NCBI GenBank assembly: GCA_004124875.1
Contig: SCKJ01000001.1
Coordinates: 62,001 to 126,000 of the forward strand
Reading direction: 5' to 3'
Source: Fidelibacterota bacterium
GTDB taxonomy: Bacteria > Fidelibacterota > Marinisomatia > SCGC-AAA003-L08 > TS1B11
Length of the DNA stretch: 64,000 bases
In this document: piece after piece, positions 1 through 7,983 of the stretch
Numbering within the stretch: position 1 is the first letter of the stretch
How the letters are laid out: every line of letters begins with the position of its first letter
The notes under the pieces: model-generated
Database searches by the model: none
What the model saw: only the letters and a program-made list of their open reading frames with translations
Told to the model about the DNA's origin: nothing
Made by a program: the position numbers and the translations under genes

Positions 1-278
1 TGGATATAGTGTTTTATTCCATTGGCATTGGCCGAGAGCGTCAGTTCCTTCAGGGCTGTGGCTGTTTTGGCGGCGGCATCATTTATCCTCAGCTTTGTAA
101 TGTTTTTAATAATTGTCCAAGGAGGCGACTTTTTTGCGAAAAGTCGTAGAAATAGCAGGGCAAATGCCATTGCACCGGCTAGAGCGAGCACAGTTCCAAA
201 AAGACCGAATTCTATTAGAAACGGCCAGATAGCCTCAAATATTATCCGCTTTACTAGTTCCACAAAACCTTCCTGCAT
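1..278 (-). CDS. Unknown membrane protein, C-terminus off the left edge
   Basis: An open frame runs leftward from ATG at 278 to the window edge without a stop (about 92 residues). It begins MQEGFVELVKRIIFEAIW and has one strong hydrophobic segment at about residues 15-45, ending in a basic LFLRLFAKK. A GGGGA lies about 8 bases upstream as a possible ribosome site. The family is not recognised. The EFGL stretch at the start of the membrane segment faintly recalls the two small membrane proteins at 11291-11870, but that is only an impression. A hairpin with a T-run sits just upstream of the start. The frame could be spurious because it is short and cut off. Confidence 0.45.
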   Translation of the reverse strand, partial: MQEGFVELVKRIIFEAIWPFLIEFGLFGTVLALAGAMAFALLFLRLFAKKSPPWTIIKNITKLRINDAAAKTATALKELTLSANANGIKHYI

Positions 279-302
279 GTATGTTTTCCCCGGGTCAATA
301 TT

Positions 303-334
303 AAAAAACCTACCAAATAAATGGTAGGCTTTTT
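303..334 (-). terminator. Hairpin with T-run, terminator or attenuator
   Basis: Arms CCTACCA and TGGTAGG enclose a 6-base A/T loop and are flanked by A and T runs on both sides. Read leftward, six T follow the stem directly. Read rightward, CTTTTT follows. It lies 25 bases upstream of the leftward start codon at 278, so it either ends a transcript arriving from the right or sits in that gene's leader as an attenuator. Confidence 0.55.
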
Positions 335-689
335 AATATTGTATTGTATTTTGTGGTTAAAACCAATCACGCCAAGAGGGATTACCCCCCGGTCTTGAGA
401 ACGTTTTTCATTGATGTGACTCCCGTGTGCGTTAGATTTCGCATGATTCTAATCACCTTTCTGAATCATTGCAAGTATTATTTTGATCCGTATCAACCTT
501 TCATAATCGGTAACTTTACGGTCAACTTTAGAAGAAGTTCCGCTTTCGAGGGAACTTACCTATAAAATAGGGACCAAATAGGGACCATTTTACTGGACTG
601 ATATGAACGTGAATGAACACATTTTGTATTTAAGGCTTCCGGGAAGCCCTGCAACCACCGTCGCTAACTGACTGTGTCGCAACAACCTT
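335..689. other. AT-rich stretch without a recognisable gene
   Basis: About 355 bases between the hairpin and tRNA-Thr have no supportable coding frame. They hold a two-unit direct repeat at 565-586 and a small palindrome near 634-648 (GGCTTCC G GGAAGCC). Composition is clearly more AT-rich than the genes to the right. It may be the edge of an integrated element, but no integrase or duplicated tRNA end is visible. Confidence 0.4.
565..586. repeat. Two tandem copies of AAATAGGGACC
   Basis: The 11-base unit AAATAGGGACC occurs twice head to tail, followed by ATTTT. Function is unknown. It could be a protein-binding site or recombination-site remnant in this AT-rich edge. Confidence 0.5.
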
Positions 690-762
<73 letters not shown>

Positions 763-782
763 CTTCACAGAAGGATCGCGCC

Positions 783-1076
783 ATGACCACTGCCAGCTCT
801 CCCACCGTCGCAGAGACTCAGGCCCGCATCGAGGCGGCGCTCTCACTGGATCACGTTGAGGTTAACGACGACTCGGCCCATCACGCCGGGCACCAGGGCG
901 ACCGGGCCCACGGTGGCGCACATATTACCGTCACCGTGGTGGCGCCCGCCTTCACCGGCAAATCGCTGGTGGAGCGGCACCGCATGGTGTACGCCGCCGT
1001 CGGCGATCTCATGCAGCAACAAATTCACGCCCTGTCCATGAATACCCATTCGCCGGAGGAATGGGCCAACCGGTAA
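783..1076 (+). CDS. BolA family protein
   Basis: A 97-residue protein matching the small BolA/IbaG family, which with monothiol glutaredoxins takes part in iron-sulfur and redox regulation. The family core is visible: HVEVNDDSAHHAGH (about residues 24-37), HITVTVVAPAFTGKS, then RHRMVYAAVGDLM and a terminal HALSMNTHSPEEW. The His in the HHAGH loop and the central RHRMVY helix are typical. It lies just after tRNA-Thr and just before the DUF885 lipoprotein. Its stop is 17 bases before the next start, so cotranscription is likely. A glutaredoxin-like gene is at 12746, not adjacent. Confidence 0.9.
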   Translation: MTTASSPTVAETQARIEAALSLDHVEVNDDSAHHAGHQGDRAHGGAHITVTVVAPAFTGKSLVERHRMVYAAVGDLMQQQIHALSMNTHSPEEWANR

Positions 1077-1093
1077 TTTCCAGGAGGAACACG

Positions 1094-2851
1094 ATGAATC
1101 GCGCACTGACACTCGCCGGCCTGTTGAGCTTAATGGCGCTGGCCTGCCAATCCCCACAGCAGGTTGCTACCGCCCTGTATGAGATCATCGATGACGACTG
1201 GGAGTGGACGCTTGAAAACTACCCCACCTACGGGACATTTCTGGGTGATCCGCGCTACAACGACCGGCTCGTCGACCTGACGCCGGAGGCCATTGAGGCC
1301 CGGCAACAGTATGCCCGTGATATGCTGGGCCGGCTCGAGAAAATCAAGGCCGATGCTCTGGCTGCCGCCGACCGCCTCAATTACGACCTGTTCCGCCAGC
1401 AGTTTGAGGACGAAGTGGAGGGCCAGAAATTCTCCACCGATCTGATGCCGATCAACCAGATGGGCGGCGTGCAGATCAATCTTGCGTCGCTGCAAATGGT
1501 CACCCCATTCAACAATCTCAAAGACTACCGGAACTACCTCAAGCGCCTGTCGCTGATGCCCAGGCAGCTGGAACAGACCGCCGACCTCATGCGCAGGGGG
1601 ATGGAGAGCGGCTGGGTGATGCCTAAAGTGCCCCTCCGGTCAGTGCCGGACCAGATTCAGGCGCAAATCGACTTCAAAGTGGTCGACAGCCCGTTCTACC
1701 GTCCCTTCAAGGAGTTCCCTGAAGGCATTGATCCTCAGGATCAGGAAGAGCTGGCCGCCACGGCCCGCAACATCATCGCCGATGAGCTCAAGCCGGCCTT
1801 CGAGGCGCTGCAGACCTTTTTCGTTGAAGAATATCTGCCCGCCGCCCGTGAGGAGGTGGGCGCCTGGGCCCTGCCTGAGGGCGCGGCCTACTACGCCTAT
1901 CGCGTCAAGAATATGACCACCACCAATCTGACGCCGGATGAAATCCACGTGATCGGCCAGAGTGAAGTGGTCCGTATCAAGGCGGAGATGATGAAGATCG
2001 TCGAGGCGACCGGCTTTGGCGACGACTTCGCCGCGTTCACCCACTTCCTGCGCACCGATAAGCAGTTTTATCACACTTCCGCTGAGGCGCTGTTGAGCGC
2101 CTATCGCGACTTGAGCAAACAGATTGACCCCAAGCTTATCAAGCTTTTCGGCAAGCTGCCGCGGACCCCTTACGGCGTTGAGCCCATACCCGATTATGAA
2201 GCTCCGGCATCCACCACCGCCTACTACCGGCCGCCGGCCGCCGATGGATCGCGCCCCGGGATCTTCTTTGCCAACACCTATGCCCTGGACCAACGCCCCA
2301 CCTACGAAATGGCGGCGCTGACGATCCATGAGGCGGTGCCGGGCCACCATCTGCAGATCTCCCTGGCGCAGGAACTTGAAGATCTGCCCAACTTCCGCAA
2401 GTATGGCGGCTATACCGCCTTCACTGAGGGTTGGGGGCTCTATTCCGAAAGCCTCGGCGAGGAGATGGGCATGTATACCGATCCGTACGACAAATTTGGG
2501 CAGCTCAGCTACGAAATGTGGCGGGCCGTGCGCCTGGTGGTCGATACCGGGATGCACCACAAACGGTGGACCCGCCAGCAGGCCATCGACTTTTTCCATG
2601 AAAACACCGGCCTTGCGGAACTCAACATTATTTCCGAGGTGGACCGTTATATCGTCTGGCCCGGTCAGGCGCTGGCCTATAAAATCGGCGAGCTCAAGAT
2701 CAAGGAGCTGCGCGCCACGGCCACGGAAACCCTGGGTGTCGATTTCGATATTCGTGGCTTCCACGATACCGTTTTAGGTCAGGGCGCCCTGCCGCTAAAC
2801 CTGCTGGAAGCCCGGATCCAGGCCTGGACGGAAGAGGTCCGCCGGCGCTGA
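1094..2851 (+). CDS. DUF885 family lipoprotein, putative metallopeptidase
   Basis: A 585-residue DUF885 protein. ATG at 1094 is preferred over ATG 1061 because AGGAGG lies 7 bases upstream and the product then starts with a lipoprotein signal ending in the lipobox LMALAC. It is therefore predicted to be anchored in the cell envelope. The motif HEAVPGHHLQ near residue 415 resembles a zinc-binding HExxxGHH and is followed by TEGWGLYSE, both typical of the family. Members are thought to be peptidases, but the substrate is unknown here. The M14 carboxypeptidase begins 3 bases after the stop, so the two may form a peptide-degrading envelope pair. Confidence 0.88.
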   Translation: MNRALTLAGLLSLMALACQSPQQVATALYEIIDDDWEWTLENYPTYGTFLGDPRYNDRLVDLTPEAIEARQQYARDMLGRLEKIKADALAAADRLNYDLFRQQFEDEVEGQKFSTDLMPINQMGGVQINLASLQMVTPFNNLKDYRNYLKRLSLMPRQLEQTADLMRRGMESGWVMPKVPLRSVPDQIQAQIDFKVVDSPFYRPFKEFPEGIDPQDQEELAATARNIIADELKPAFEALQTFFVEEYLPAAREEVGAWALPEGAAYYAYRVKNMTTTNLTPDEIHVIGQSEVVRIKAEMMKIVEATGFGDDFAAFTHFLRTDKQFYHTSAEALLSAYRDLSKQIDPKLIKLFGKLPRTPYGVEPIPDYEAPASTTAYYRPPAADGSRPGIFFANTYALDQRPTYEMAALTIHEAVPGHHLQISLAQELEDLPNFRKYGGYTAFTEGWGLYSESLGEEMGMYTDPYDKFGQLSYEMWRAVRLVVDTGMHHKRWTRQQAIDFFHENTGLAELNIISEVDRYIVWPGQALAYKIGELKIKELRATATETLGVDFDIRGFHDTVLGQGALPLNLLEARIQAWTEEVRRR

Positions 2852-2854
2852 TGG

Positions 2855-4675
2855 ATGGGTAGACGAATCGCCAACAGAGTCTGGCCGGTAGCGCTGCTGC
2901 TGTTGCCTCTGGGGGCCGTCGCGCAACCTAAGATAGACTGGACGGCCCCGCTGCCTCCGGCCCTTCCGTGGTCGGGCAGGAGCGAGGCGCTCATTGTTGC
3001 CGATGACGACCCGTGGATCACGCCCTCCGAGCGGTCAGGTCTGACTGCTACACCGACCTATGATGAAACCATGGCCTACCTGCGGCGTCTGGCTGAGGAA
3101 TCCTCAGTCATCCATCTGCTTTCCATCGGCAAAAGTGCCCAGGGGCGGGATATTATGATGGTGGTGGCGGCGGCGAACGGGGCCTCCACGCCAGGCGCTT
3201 TCAAGCGCGACGGCAAGCCGACTCTGCTGGTCCAGGCCGGTATTCATGCCGGTGAAATCGATGGCAAGGACGCCGGCCTCATGCTGCTGCGGGACATTGC
3301 CGTCCGGGGCATCAAGGCCGACCTGCTCAACAATGTTAATCTCCTTTTTATCCCCATTCTCTCCGTCGATGGCCATGAGCGGCGGTCGCCTTACAACCGC
3401 ATCAACCAGCGTGGACCCGAAGGTCAGGGGTGGCGCACGAACAGCCGCAACCTGAATCTGAACCGCGACTATGCCAAACTCGACACCCGCGAAGTGCGCG
3501 CCGTCGTCAAGGTCATTAACCAGTGGGCGCCGGACCTCTATCTCGATCTGCACGTCAGCGACGGCATCGATTACCAGTACGACATCACTTTCGGTCATGC
3601 GGGCGACTACAGCTGGTCGCCGTCCATTGCCGGTTGGCTCGAGAATTATCTCGCACCGGCGCTCAATGATGATCTCTCCGCAGAGGGGCATATACCCGGC
3701 CCGTTGGTGTTTGCCGTTGATAATCGTGACCCCGGCAAAGGGACCAGAGAGTGGACCCCCAGCCCCCGCTATTCCGACGGCTATGGCGCGGCGCGGCACC
3801 TGCCCACCGTGCTGGTGGAAAACCATTCGCTTAAGCCCTACCGCCAGCGGGTACTGGGCACCTATGTCCTGCTGGAATCGGCCATGCGGACCTTGTCGCG
3901 CTATGGCGACAGATTGAGCCGGGCCGTCACTGCCGACCAGTCCCGGGAATCAAAGCGGCTGCCGCTCGATTGGCGCGTTACAGATGAAAAGTCCGATAAA
4001 ATCGAGTTTCTCGGGGTTGGGTGGAGCAGTAATTCCTCCGAAATCAGCGGTGGCCGGAAGGTGGTCTGGACAGGCGTGCCTACCGAGATCAACCTGCCCC
4101 ACGCCAACACGATAGTGCCCACCGTCACCGTCCGGCGCCCCAAGGCCTACTGGATCCCTCCGGCCTGGGACGATGTGATTGACCGGCTGCGGATGCACGG
4201 CATCTACATGGAGGAGATGAACCGTTCGCGGACTGTCAAAGTGGAGCTCGACCGGTTTACCAACGTGACTCTGGCGCCGGCGCCGTTTGAAGGCCGCATG
4301 CGCGTCACCGCCGAATCGACCCCTGAGTCGCGCTCGGAGGTCTACCCCCCCGGGTCGGTCCGGGTGCCTACCAATCAGCCGCTGGGAGACCTGGCCATCC
4401 TGTTGCTGGAGCCCCGCAGCCCCGATTCATTCTTCAGCTGGGGGTTTTTTCTGGAGATATTGCAGCGCACGGAGTACGTGGAGGGCTACGTCATGGAGCC
4501 GCTGGCGGAAAGAATGCTGGCCACCGACCCTGGTTTGAAGCGCAAGTTTGAAGCAGCACTGAAAGCCGATCAATCACTGGCCGGCAGCCCCCAGGCCCGG
4601 CTCCAGTGGCTCTACCGGCGGACACCGTACTATGATGATCGCCATCAGCTCTATCCGGTTGGCAGGGAGCGCTAG
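2855..4675 (+). CDS. Exported M14 family zinc carboxypeptidase
   Basis: A 606-residue protein with an N-terminal signal peptide ending near GAVAQ. The M14 zinc ligands are visible: HAGEIDGKD (His and Glu of HxxE, about residue 131) and DLHVSDG (third ligand His, about residue 232). A Glu in VENHSLKPYRQRV fits the catalytic Glu. The C-terminal half has no catalytic signature and may be beta-sandwich or family-specific. It should cleave C-terminal residues from peptides in the periplasm or outside the cell. The start lies 3 bases after the DUF885 stop, indicating an operon. Confidence 0.9.
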   Translation: MGRRIANRVWPVALLLLPLGAVAQPKIDWTAPLPPALPWSGRSEALIVADDDPWITPSERSGLTATPTYDETMAYLRRLAEESSVIHLLSIGKSAQGRDIMMVVAAANGASTPGAFKRDGKPTLLVQAGIHAGEIDGKDAGLMLLRDIAVRGIKADLLNNVNLLFIPILSVDGHERRSPYNRINQRGPEGQGWRTNSRNLNLNRDYAKLDTREVRAVVKVINQWAPDLYLDLHVSDGIDYQYDITFGHAGDYSWSPSIAGWLENYLAPALNDDLSAEGHIPGPLVFAVDNRDPGKGTREWTPSPRYSDGYGAARHLPTVLVENHSLKPYRQRVLGTYVLLESAMRTLSRYGDRLSRAVTADQSRESKRLPLDWRVTDEKSDKIEFLGVGWSSNSSEISGGRKVVWTGVPTEINLPHANTIVPTVTVRRPKAYWIPPAWDDVIDRLRMHGIYMEEMNRSRTVKVELDRFTNVTLAPAPFEGRMRVTAESTPESRSEVYPPGSVRVPTNQPLGDLAILLLEPRSPDSFFSWGFFLEILQRTEYVEGYVMEPLAERMLATDPGLKRKFEAALKADQSLAGSPQARLQWLYRRTPYYDDRHQLYPVGRER

Positions 4676-4679
4676 CAGG

Positions 4680-4997
4680 CTAGTAGAGCGGCACGGAGGG
4701 GTCGATCTGCCGCGACCAGGCGTTGATGCCCCCCATCAGATTCACCACATTATCGTAACCATACCGGTCGAGAAATTGGCACACCTGCATGGACCGGGTA
4801 CCGGTGTGGCAGACGACCACGATCGGTTTGTCTTTGGGCAGCTCCTCCATCCGCTGGGGAATCGTGCGCATGGGCACCTCCAGGCAGGGGTGTATGGCGG
4901 CGGTAGCCAGCTCATCAGGCTCGCGCACATCAAGCAGGACGTGATCGGCCCCGCTATCCAACAATTCCTTGTACTCCATTACCGTCATCTGTCGCAA
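4680..4997 (-). CDS. Single-domain rhodanese
   Basis: A 105-residue protein made of one rhodanese domain: LLDVREPDEL near residue 21, then the active-site loop VVCHTGTRS with the sulfur-carrying Cys, then GYDNVVNLMGGINAW near the end. Such proteins (GlpE/PspE-like) transfer sulfane sulfur. There is no signal peptide, so it should act in the cytoplasm. It is convergent with the M14 gene, with stops four bases apart, and is transcribed alone. The loop length of six residues fits sulfurtransferases rather than Cdc25-type phosphatases. Confidence 0.92.
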   Translation of the reverse strand: MRQMTVMEYKELLDSGADHVLLDVREPDELATAAIHPCLEVPMRTIPQRMEELPKDKPIVVVCHTGTRSMQVCQFLDRYGYDNVVNLMGGINAWSRQIDPSVPLY

Positions 4998-5153
4998 ATT
5001 CGGCCTCCTGTCACCTGGTAGAGCGACAGTTTACCGCCATCGGGCAGCCGCCGCCACGTGAAACATTTCTCGCGCTACCGGGTATAAGGTGTGGCAGGTA
5101 AAATGTGTTGACTGACCGCCCAACTGAGCCTATTATAAACCAGGAGGCGAACC

Positions 5154-5963
5154 ATGGGGCACATTACTCCCCGTAACATTTTCTTAACTTCGCTTGTGGG
5201 CCTGATGGCCAGCGGGTGCGCCGGTCTGGCGAGCCAATCCGACATCAAATTTCCTGGATACCACGCCGCTGCGGGCATCACCCCCGCCATCGTCGAGAGA
5301 ACTATCGTGCCCCGTGATGAATTCGCAGCCGATATCAGGGACGACAACCTCGCCGACTATCGCTATCGCAGCCCGTATGGCATGACCGATTATGACCTGT
5401 TGAGCCACATCTATGGCCCGTATGCGCATCTGAGCTGGCGTGACCGCCACCGCCTGGAGTACCAACGCAGGTTGAGCCGGATGGGCTATGGCCTGTTCGA
5501 TTATCCCTACTACAACCCCTACGGTTACGGGTACCAATACAGCTATTGGGGTTCCGCATGGTATGATCCCTGGGGCTGGAACAGCTGGTACGGCGATCCC
5601 TTTTACTACTCCAGCCGCTACCACTACCACTACGGCTACTCCTACGGCTTTGGTTCAGGCTACCGCGGGTACCATGTTTATGGCGGCGCCTCCAGCAAAG
5701 GGACGACGGTTAAACAACGGCGCGGACGCAGCCGCAAAGATGGCGCAGGCAGCACATTTGGATCATGGTTTAGCGGTAACCCCAGTTATGCGGAAGCTCC
5801 CAGCTCATCCGGCAGGAGCAGGTCCGTGACCAAATCACGCAGCAGCAACAGGAATAGTGGCAAGAGCGTGAAGTCGTCCGGGGGCAGGAGCCAAAGTGGG
5901 GGCACAAAGTCGAGCGGTTCTTCCGGCAAAACAACCTCCCGCAGATCCAAACGCAAGAACTGA
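5154..5963 (+). CDS. Tyr/Gly/Ser-rich lipoprotein of unknown function
   Basis: A 269-residue protein. A lipoprotein signal ends at LMASGC (about residue 23), and AGGAGG precedes the start. Residues about 60-180 are very rich in Tyr, Gly, Trp and Pro (for example YYNPYGYGYQYSYWG). The last 90 residues are low-complexity Ser/Gly/Lys/Arg. No catalytic motif or named family is recognised. The composition suggests a surface or outer-membrane-associated, partly disordered protein. It is followed after 3 bases by the outer-membrane protein gene at 5967 and probably cotranscribed with it. Confidence 0.8.
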   Translation: MGHITPRNIFLTSLVGLMASGCAGLASQSDIKFPGYHAAAGITPAIVERTIVPRDEFAADIRDDNLADYRYRSPYGMTDYDLLSHIYGPYAHLSWRDRHRLEYQRRLSRMGYGLFDYPYYNPYGYGYQYSYWGSAWYDPWGWNSWYGDPFYYSSRYHYHYGYSYGFGSGYRGYHVYGGASSKGTTVKQRRGRSRKDGAGSTFGSWFSGNPSYAEAPSSSGRSRSVTKSRSSNRNSGKSVKSSGGRSQSGGTKSSGSSGKTTSRRSKRKN

Positions 5964-5966
5964 CCG

Positions 5967-7217
5967 GTGGCAAATAGATTCAGGGTAAAGATGGTCCGGC
6001 ACCTGGCGGCCATCATGCTGGTAGCGGCCGTCCCCAGTCTGGCGCAGGACGCCAGCGATGCCGTGCGGCCATTTTACGGCAGCGGTGGACCTGGAGGCTC
6101 CCGCGCCGCAGGTTTTGCCCAGGCCTTCACTGCCATCGCCGACGACGGCAGCGCGCTCTATTACAACCCGGCCGGGCTGGCCCACCAGACGAGCACTGAA
6201 ATCAACTTCGGCCTCAATTACATCATCGCGGGAACAGAGTGGATTGCCGAAAATTCCTCTTCGATATCGGCCACCCGTCTTGGCAATCTGCTCATCGTAC
6301 TGCCAGGCAAAGGTACCCGGTGGACCGTGGCGCTGGGCTATAGCAGTGTGCGTGCCTTTGAGCGAGCCAGGAGTCTTTCCGTCTCCTCCGACAATAATAG
6401 CTCAACAGAAACCGTCGTTGAAGAGGGCCACCTGTCGTCCGCTGTGGCCGGTGTGGGATACCAGGTTTCGCCCCAGTTGTCCATAGGCGGGACAATTAAT
6501 CTGCTCTTCGGCCGCAACATCTACAATGATACGGACCTCCGGGTCCTCAATGGCGCCGTCGTGGATTCATTTTTCCTGTATGTCGAACCCTCCTACCGGG
6601 GCGTCGGTTTCAGCCTGGGCGTTCTGGCAGTGCCTCTGCCCTACTGGCGATTTGGATTCCTGATCCAATCGCCCCAGTCCATTGCGGTGACAGAAATTTC
6701 CTACGATGATCAGGATTCGCAGGAATCCTCCCGGAATTATACCACCCGCAAAGGCTTTAGCCTCAGAGTCGGCACTGCGTTGAACATGGGTCCGCTGTTG
6801 CTCAGCGCCGACATTTTCTGGGTCGATTTTTCCCAGGTGAGATTTGATTCCGACATTACCGACAACGGCCTACCCATCGATACCCAAATCAACGAAACAC
6901 TGCGAACCAACTACAGTTCCACCCCTGGTTTCGCGTTTGGCGGCGAACTGCTCCTGCCCGGCGTGAACGTGAAATTGCGCGGCGGGTACCGCTATCGGCC
7001 CGCGCTCAAACGAGGCACATTTGAAGAATCGGCCCGGCAGACCATGACGGCGGGAGCCTCTTTTGTGGTAACCAGTGGTCTAAAGATGGATATCACTTAC
7101 AGCCACAGCTTCTGGGAGCGCAAGCTGGAGGAAAGCTCAATTTTCTGGAACCCAGCCATCAGTCCGCTGCGCAGCACCGTCGGTACCCTCACGGCCAATC
7201 TCGTCATGCGCCTTTAA
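5967..7217 (+). CDS. Outer-membrane beta-barrel protein, PorV/FadL (UPF0164)-like
   Basis: A 416-residue protein with a signal peptide ending around SLAQD. The early motif GFAQAFTAIADDGSALYYNPAGLA is shown here only in part (ADDGSALYYNPAGLA). It is typical of the OmpP1/FadL and PorV/UPF0164 group, where an Asn-Pro-Ala turn starts the barrel. The rest alternates hydrophobic and polar residues as in beta strands. GTG at 5967 gives the longest form. ATG at 5991 (MVRHLAAIMLV) is an equally good start after AGGGTAAAG. Relatives act as lipid or hydrophobe channels or as type IX secretion partners. Which applies here cannot be told. Confidence 0.82.
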   Translation: MANRFRVKMVRHLAAIMLVAAVPSLAQDASDAVRPFYGSGGPGGSRAAGFAQAFTAIADDGSALYYNPAGLAHQTSTEINFGLNYIIAGTEWIAENSSSISATRLGNLLIVLPGKGTRWTVALGYSSVRAFERARSLSVSSDNNSSTETVVEEGHLSSAVAGVGYQVSPQLSIGGTINLLFGRNIYNDTDLRVLNGAVVDSFFLYVEPSYRGVGFSLGVLAVPLPYWRFGFLIQSPQSIAVTEISYDDQDSQESSRNYTTRKGFSLRVGTALNMGPLLLSADIFWVDFSQVRFDSDITDNGLPIDTQINETLRTNYSSTPGFAFGGELLLPGVNVKLRGGYRYRPALKRGTFEESARQTMTAGASFVVTSGLKMDITYSHSFWERKLEESSIFWNPAISPLRSTVGTLTANLVMRL

Positions 7218-7218
7218 T

Positions 7219-7455
7219 ATGGCGTCGGCTGGCGTCATCATCGGAAACTATCTGCACCGGTACGAGGCGGAAATCGCCATGGGTCTGTTGCGCTCTTCCG
7301 GCATGGAATGCTGGATTCTGGCGGATGACGCTGGCGGCATGCAGCCGCATCTCAATTTTGCCATGCAAGGGGTGCGGTTGATGACCACGTCTGAGCAGGC
7401 GGAAGAGGCCCGAGCCGTTCTGGAAGCGACAGGAACGCAGGAAGAAGATCCGTAG
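7219..7455 (+). CDS. DUF2007-like small protein
   Basis: A 78-residue protein with the DUF2007 pattern: an N-terminal strand, YEAEIAMGLLRSSGMECWI, a polar middle, and VRLMTTSEQAEEARAVLEA at the end. The ferredoxin-like fold is predicted to bind small ligands or proteins, and the family is annotated as putative signal transducing. It starts one base after the outer-membrane gene stop, so it is very likely the last gene of that operon. No membrane segment. Confidence 0.75.
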   Translation: MASAGVIIGNYLHRYEAEIAMGLLRSSGMECWILADDAGGMQPHLNFAMQGVRLMTTSEQAEEARAVLEATGTQEEDP

Positions 7456-7569
7456 GAGCGGTCCAGGGGCCCGTTAAACCCTTAACAATATGGCGGTACT
7501 TGTGGATTATCTTTCCGGAGCCAGGGTGTCGGCTGCCTCATGCGACAGGGCCAGTATCCGTCCGGACAA

Positions 7570-7881
7570 TCAGGGAAATTCGCTGTTCTGCTGGAGCGTA
7601 GCCAGCCGTTCACGCAGCATGTCCAGATTGATCTCCAACCCACTTTCACCATCCTCGGACCAAATTCCTGCCTCTGATACGGTGGCGATCATCTCCCGGT
7701 ATGCGGACAACGATTTACCCACGCGCGAATTTAGCCTGCCGGCAACTTTTTCATCTGAAGTAGAAATCTTCGACTGTCCTTCGTAGACCCGGTTCAGCAG
7801 ATTAAGGAATTCATATTCTTCTGCCTGGGCATTCCCTGTTGATCCGCCGTCAACGCGCTGAGACGCGTCTATTCTTTTCAC
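7570..7881 (-). CDS. Unknown helical protein, in frame with the upstream regulator
   Basis: The 103-residue form starts at GTG 7881 with only a weak ribosome site. The frame stays open further upstream for 34 more codons, back to the TGA that ends the cyclic-nucleotide-binding gene at 7984, and that TGA is in the same frame. The extension reads ...SPQIVGVDLPKLEKFDRY. The protein is charged and alpha-helical (LNLLNRVYEG, LDMLRERLATL) and of no recognised family. It is either a separate downstream gene with a rare start, the broken-off tail of the regulator, or a readthrough extension. Confidence 0.5.
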   Translation of the reverse strand: MKRIDASQRVDGGSTGNAQAEEYEFLNLLNRVYEGQSKISTSDEKVAGRLNSRVGKSLSAYREMIATVSEAGIWSEDGESGLEINLDMLRERLATLQQNSEFP

Positions 7882-7983
7882 GTATCGGTCGAACTTTTCC
7901 AGCTTTGGCAGATCGACACCAACAATCTGTGGTGATTTCCGGGCTAAGATGCTTTCAGCGGGCGTCAGGCAGGTGTTAGCGGG

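Noticed and set aside
335-689. tRNA-Thr considered as the integration target of the AT-rich left edge
   Set aside because: The AT-rich DNA lies on the 5' side and no duplicated tRNA 3' end was found.
1640-2764. Long antisense frame of 374 codons inside the DUF885 gene
   Set aside because: GC-rich genes create long mirror frames. The sense frame has the metallopeptidase motif and a lipoprotein signal.
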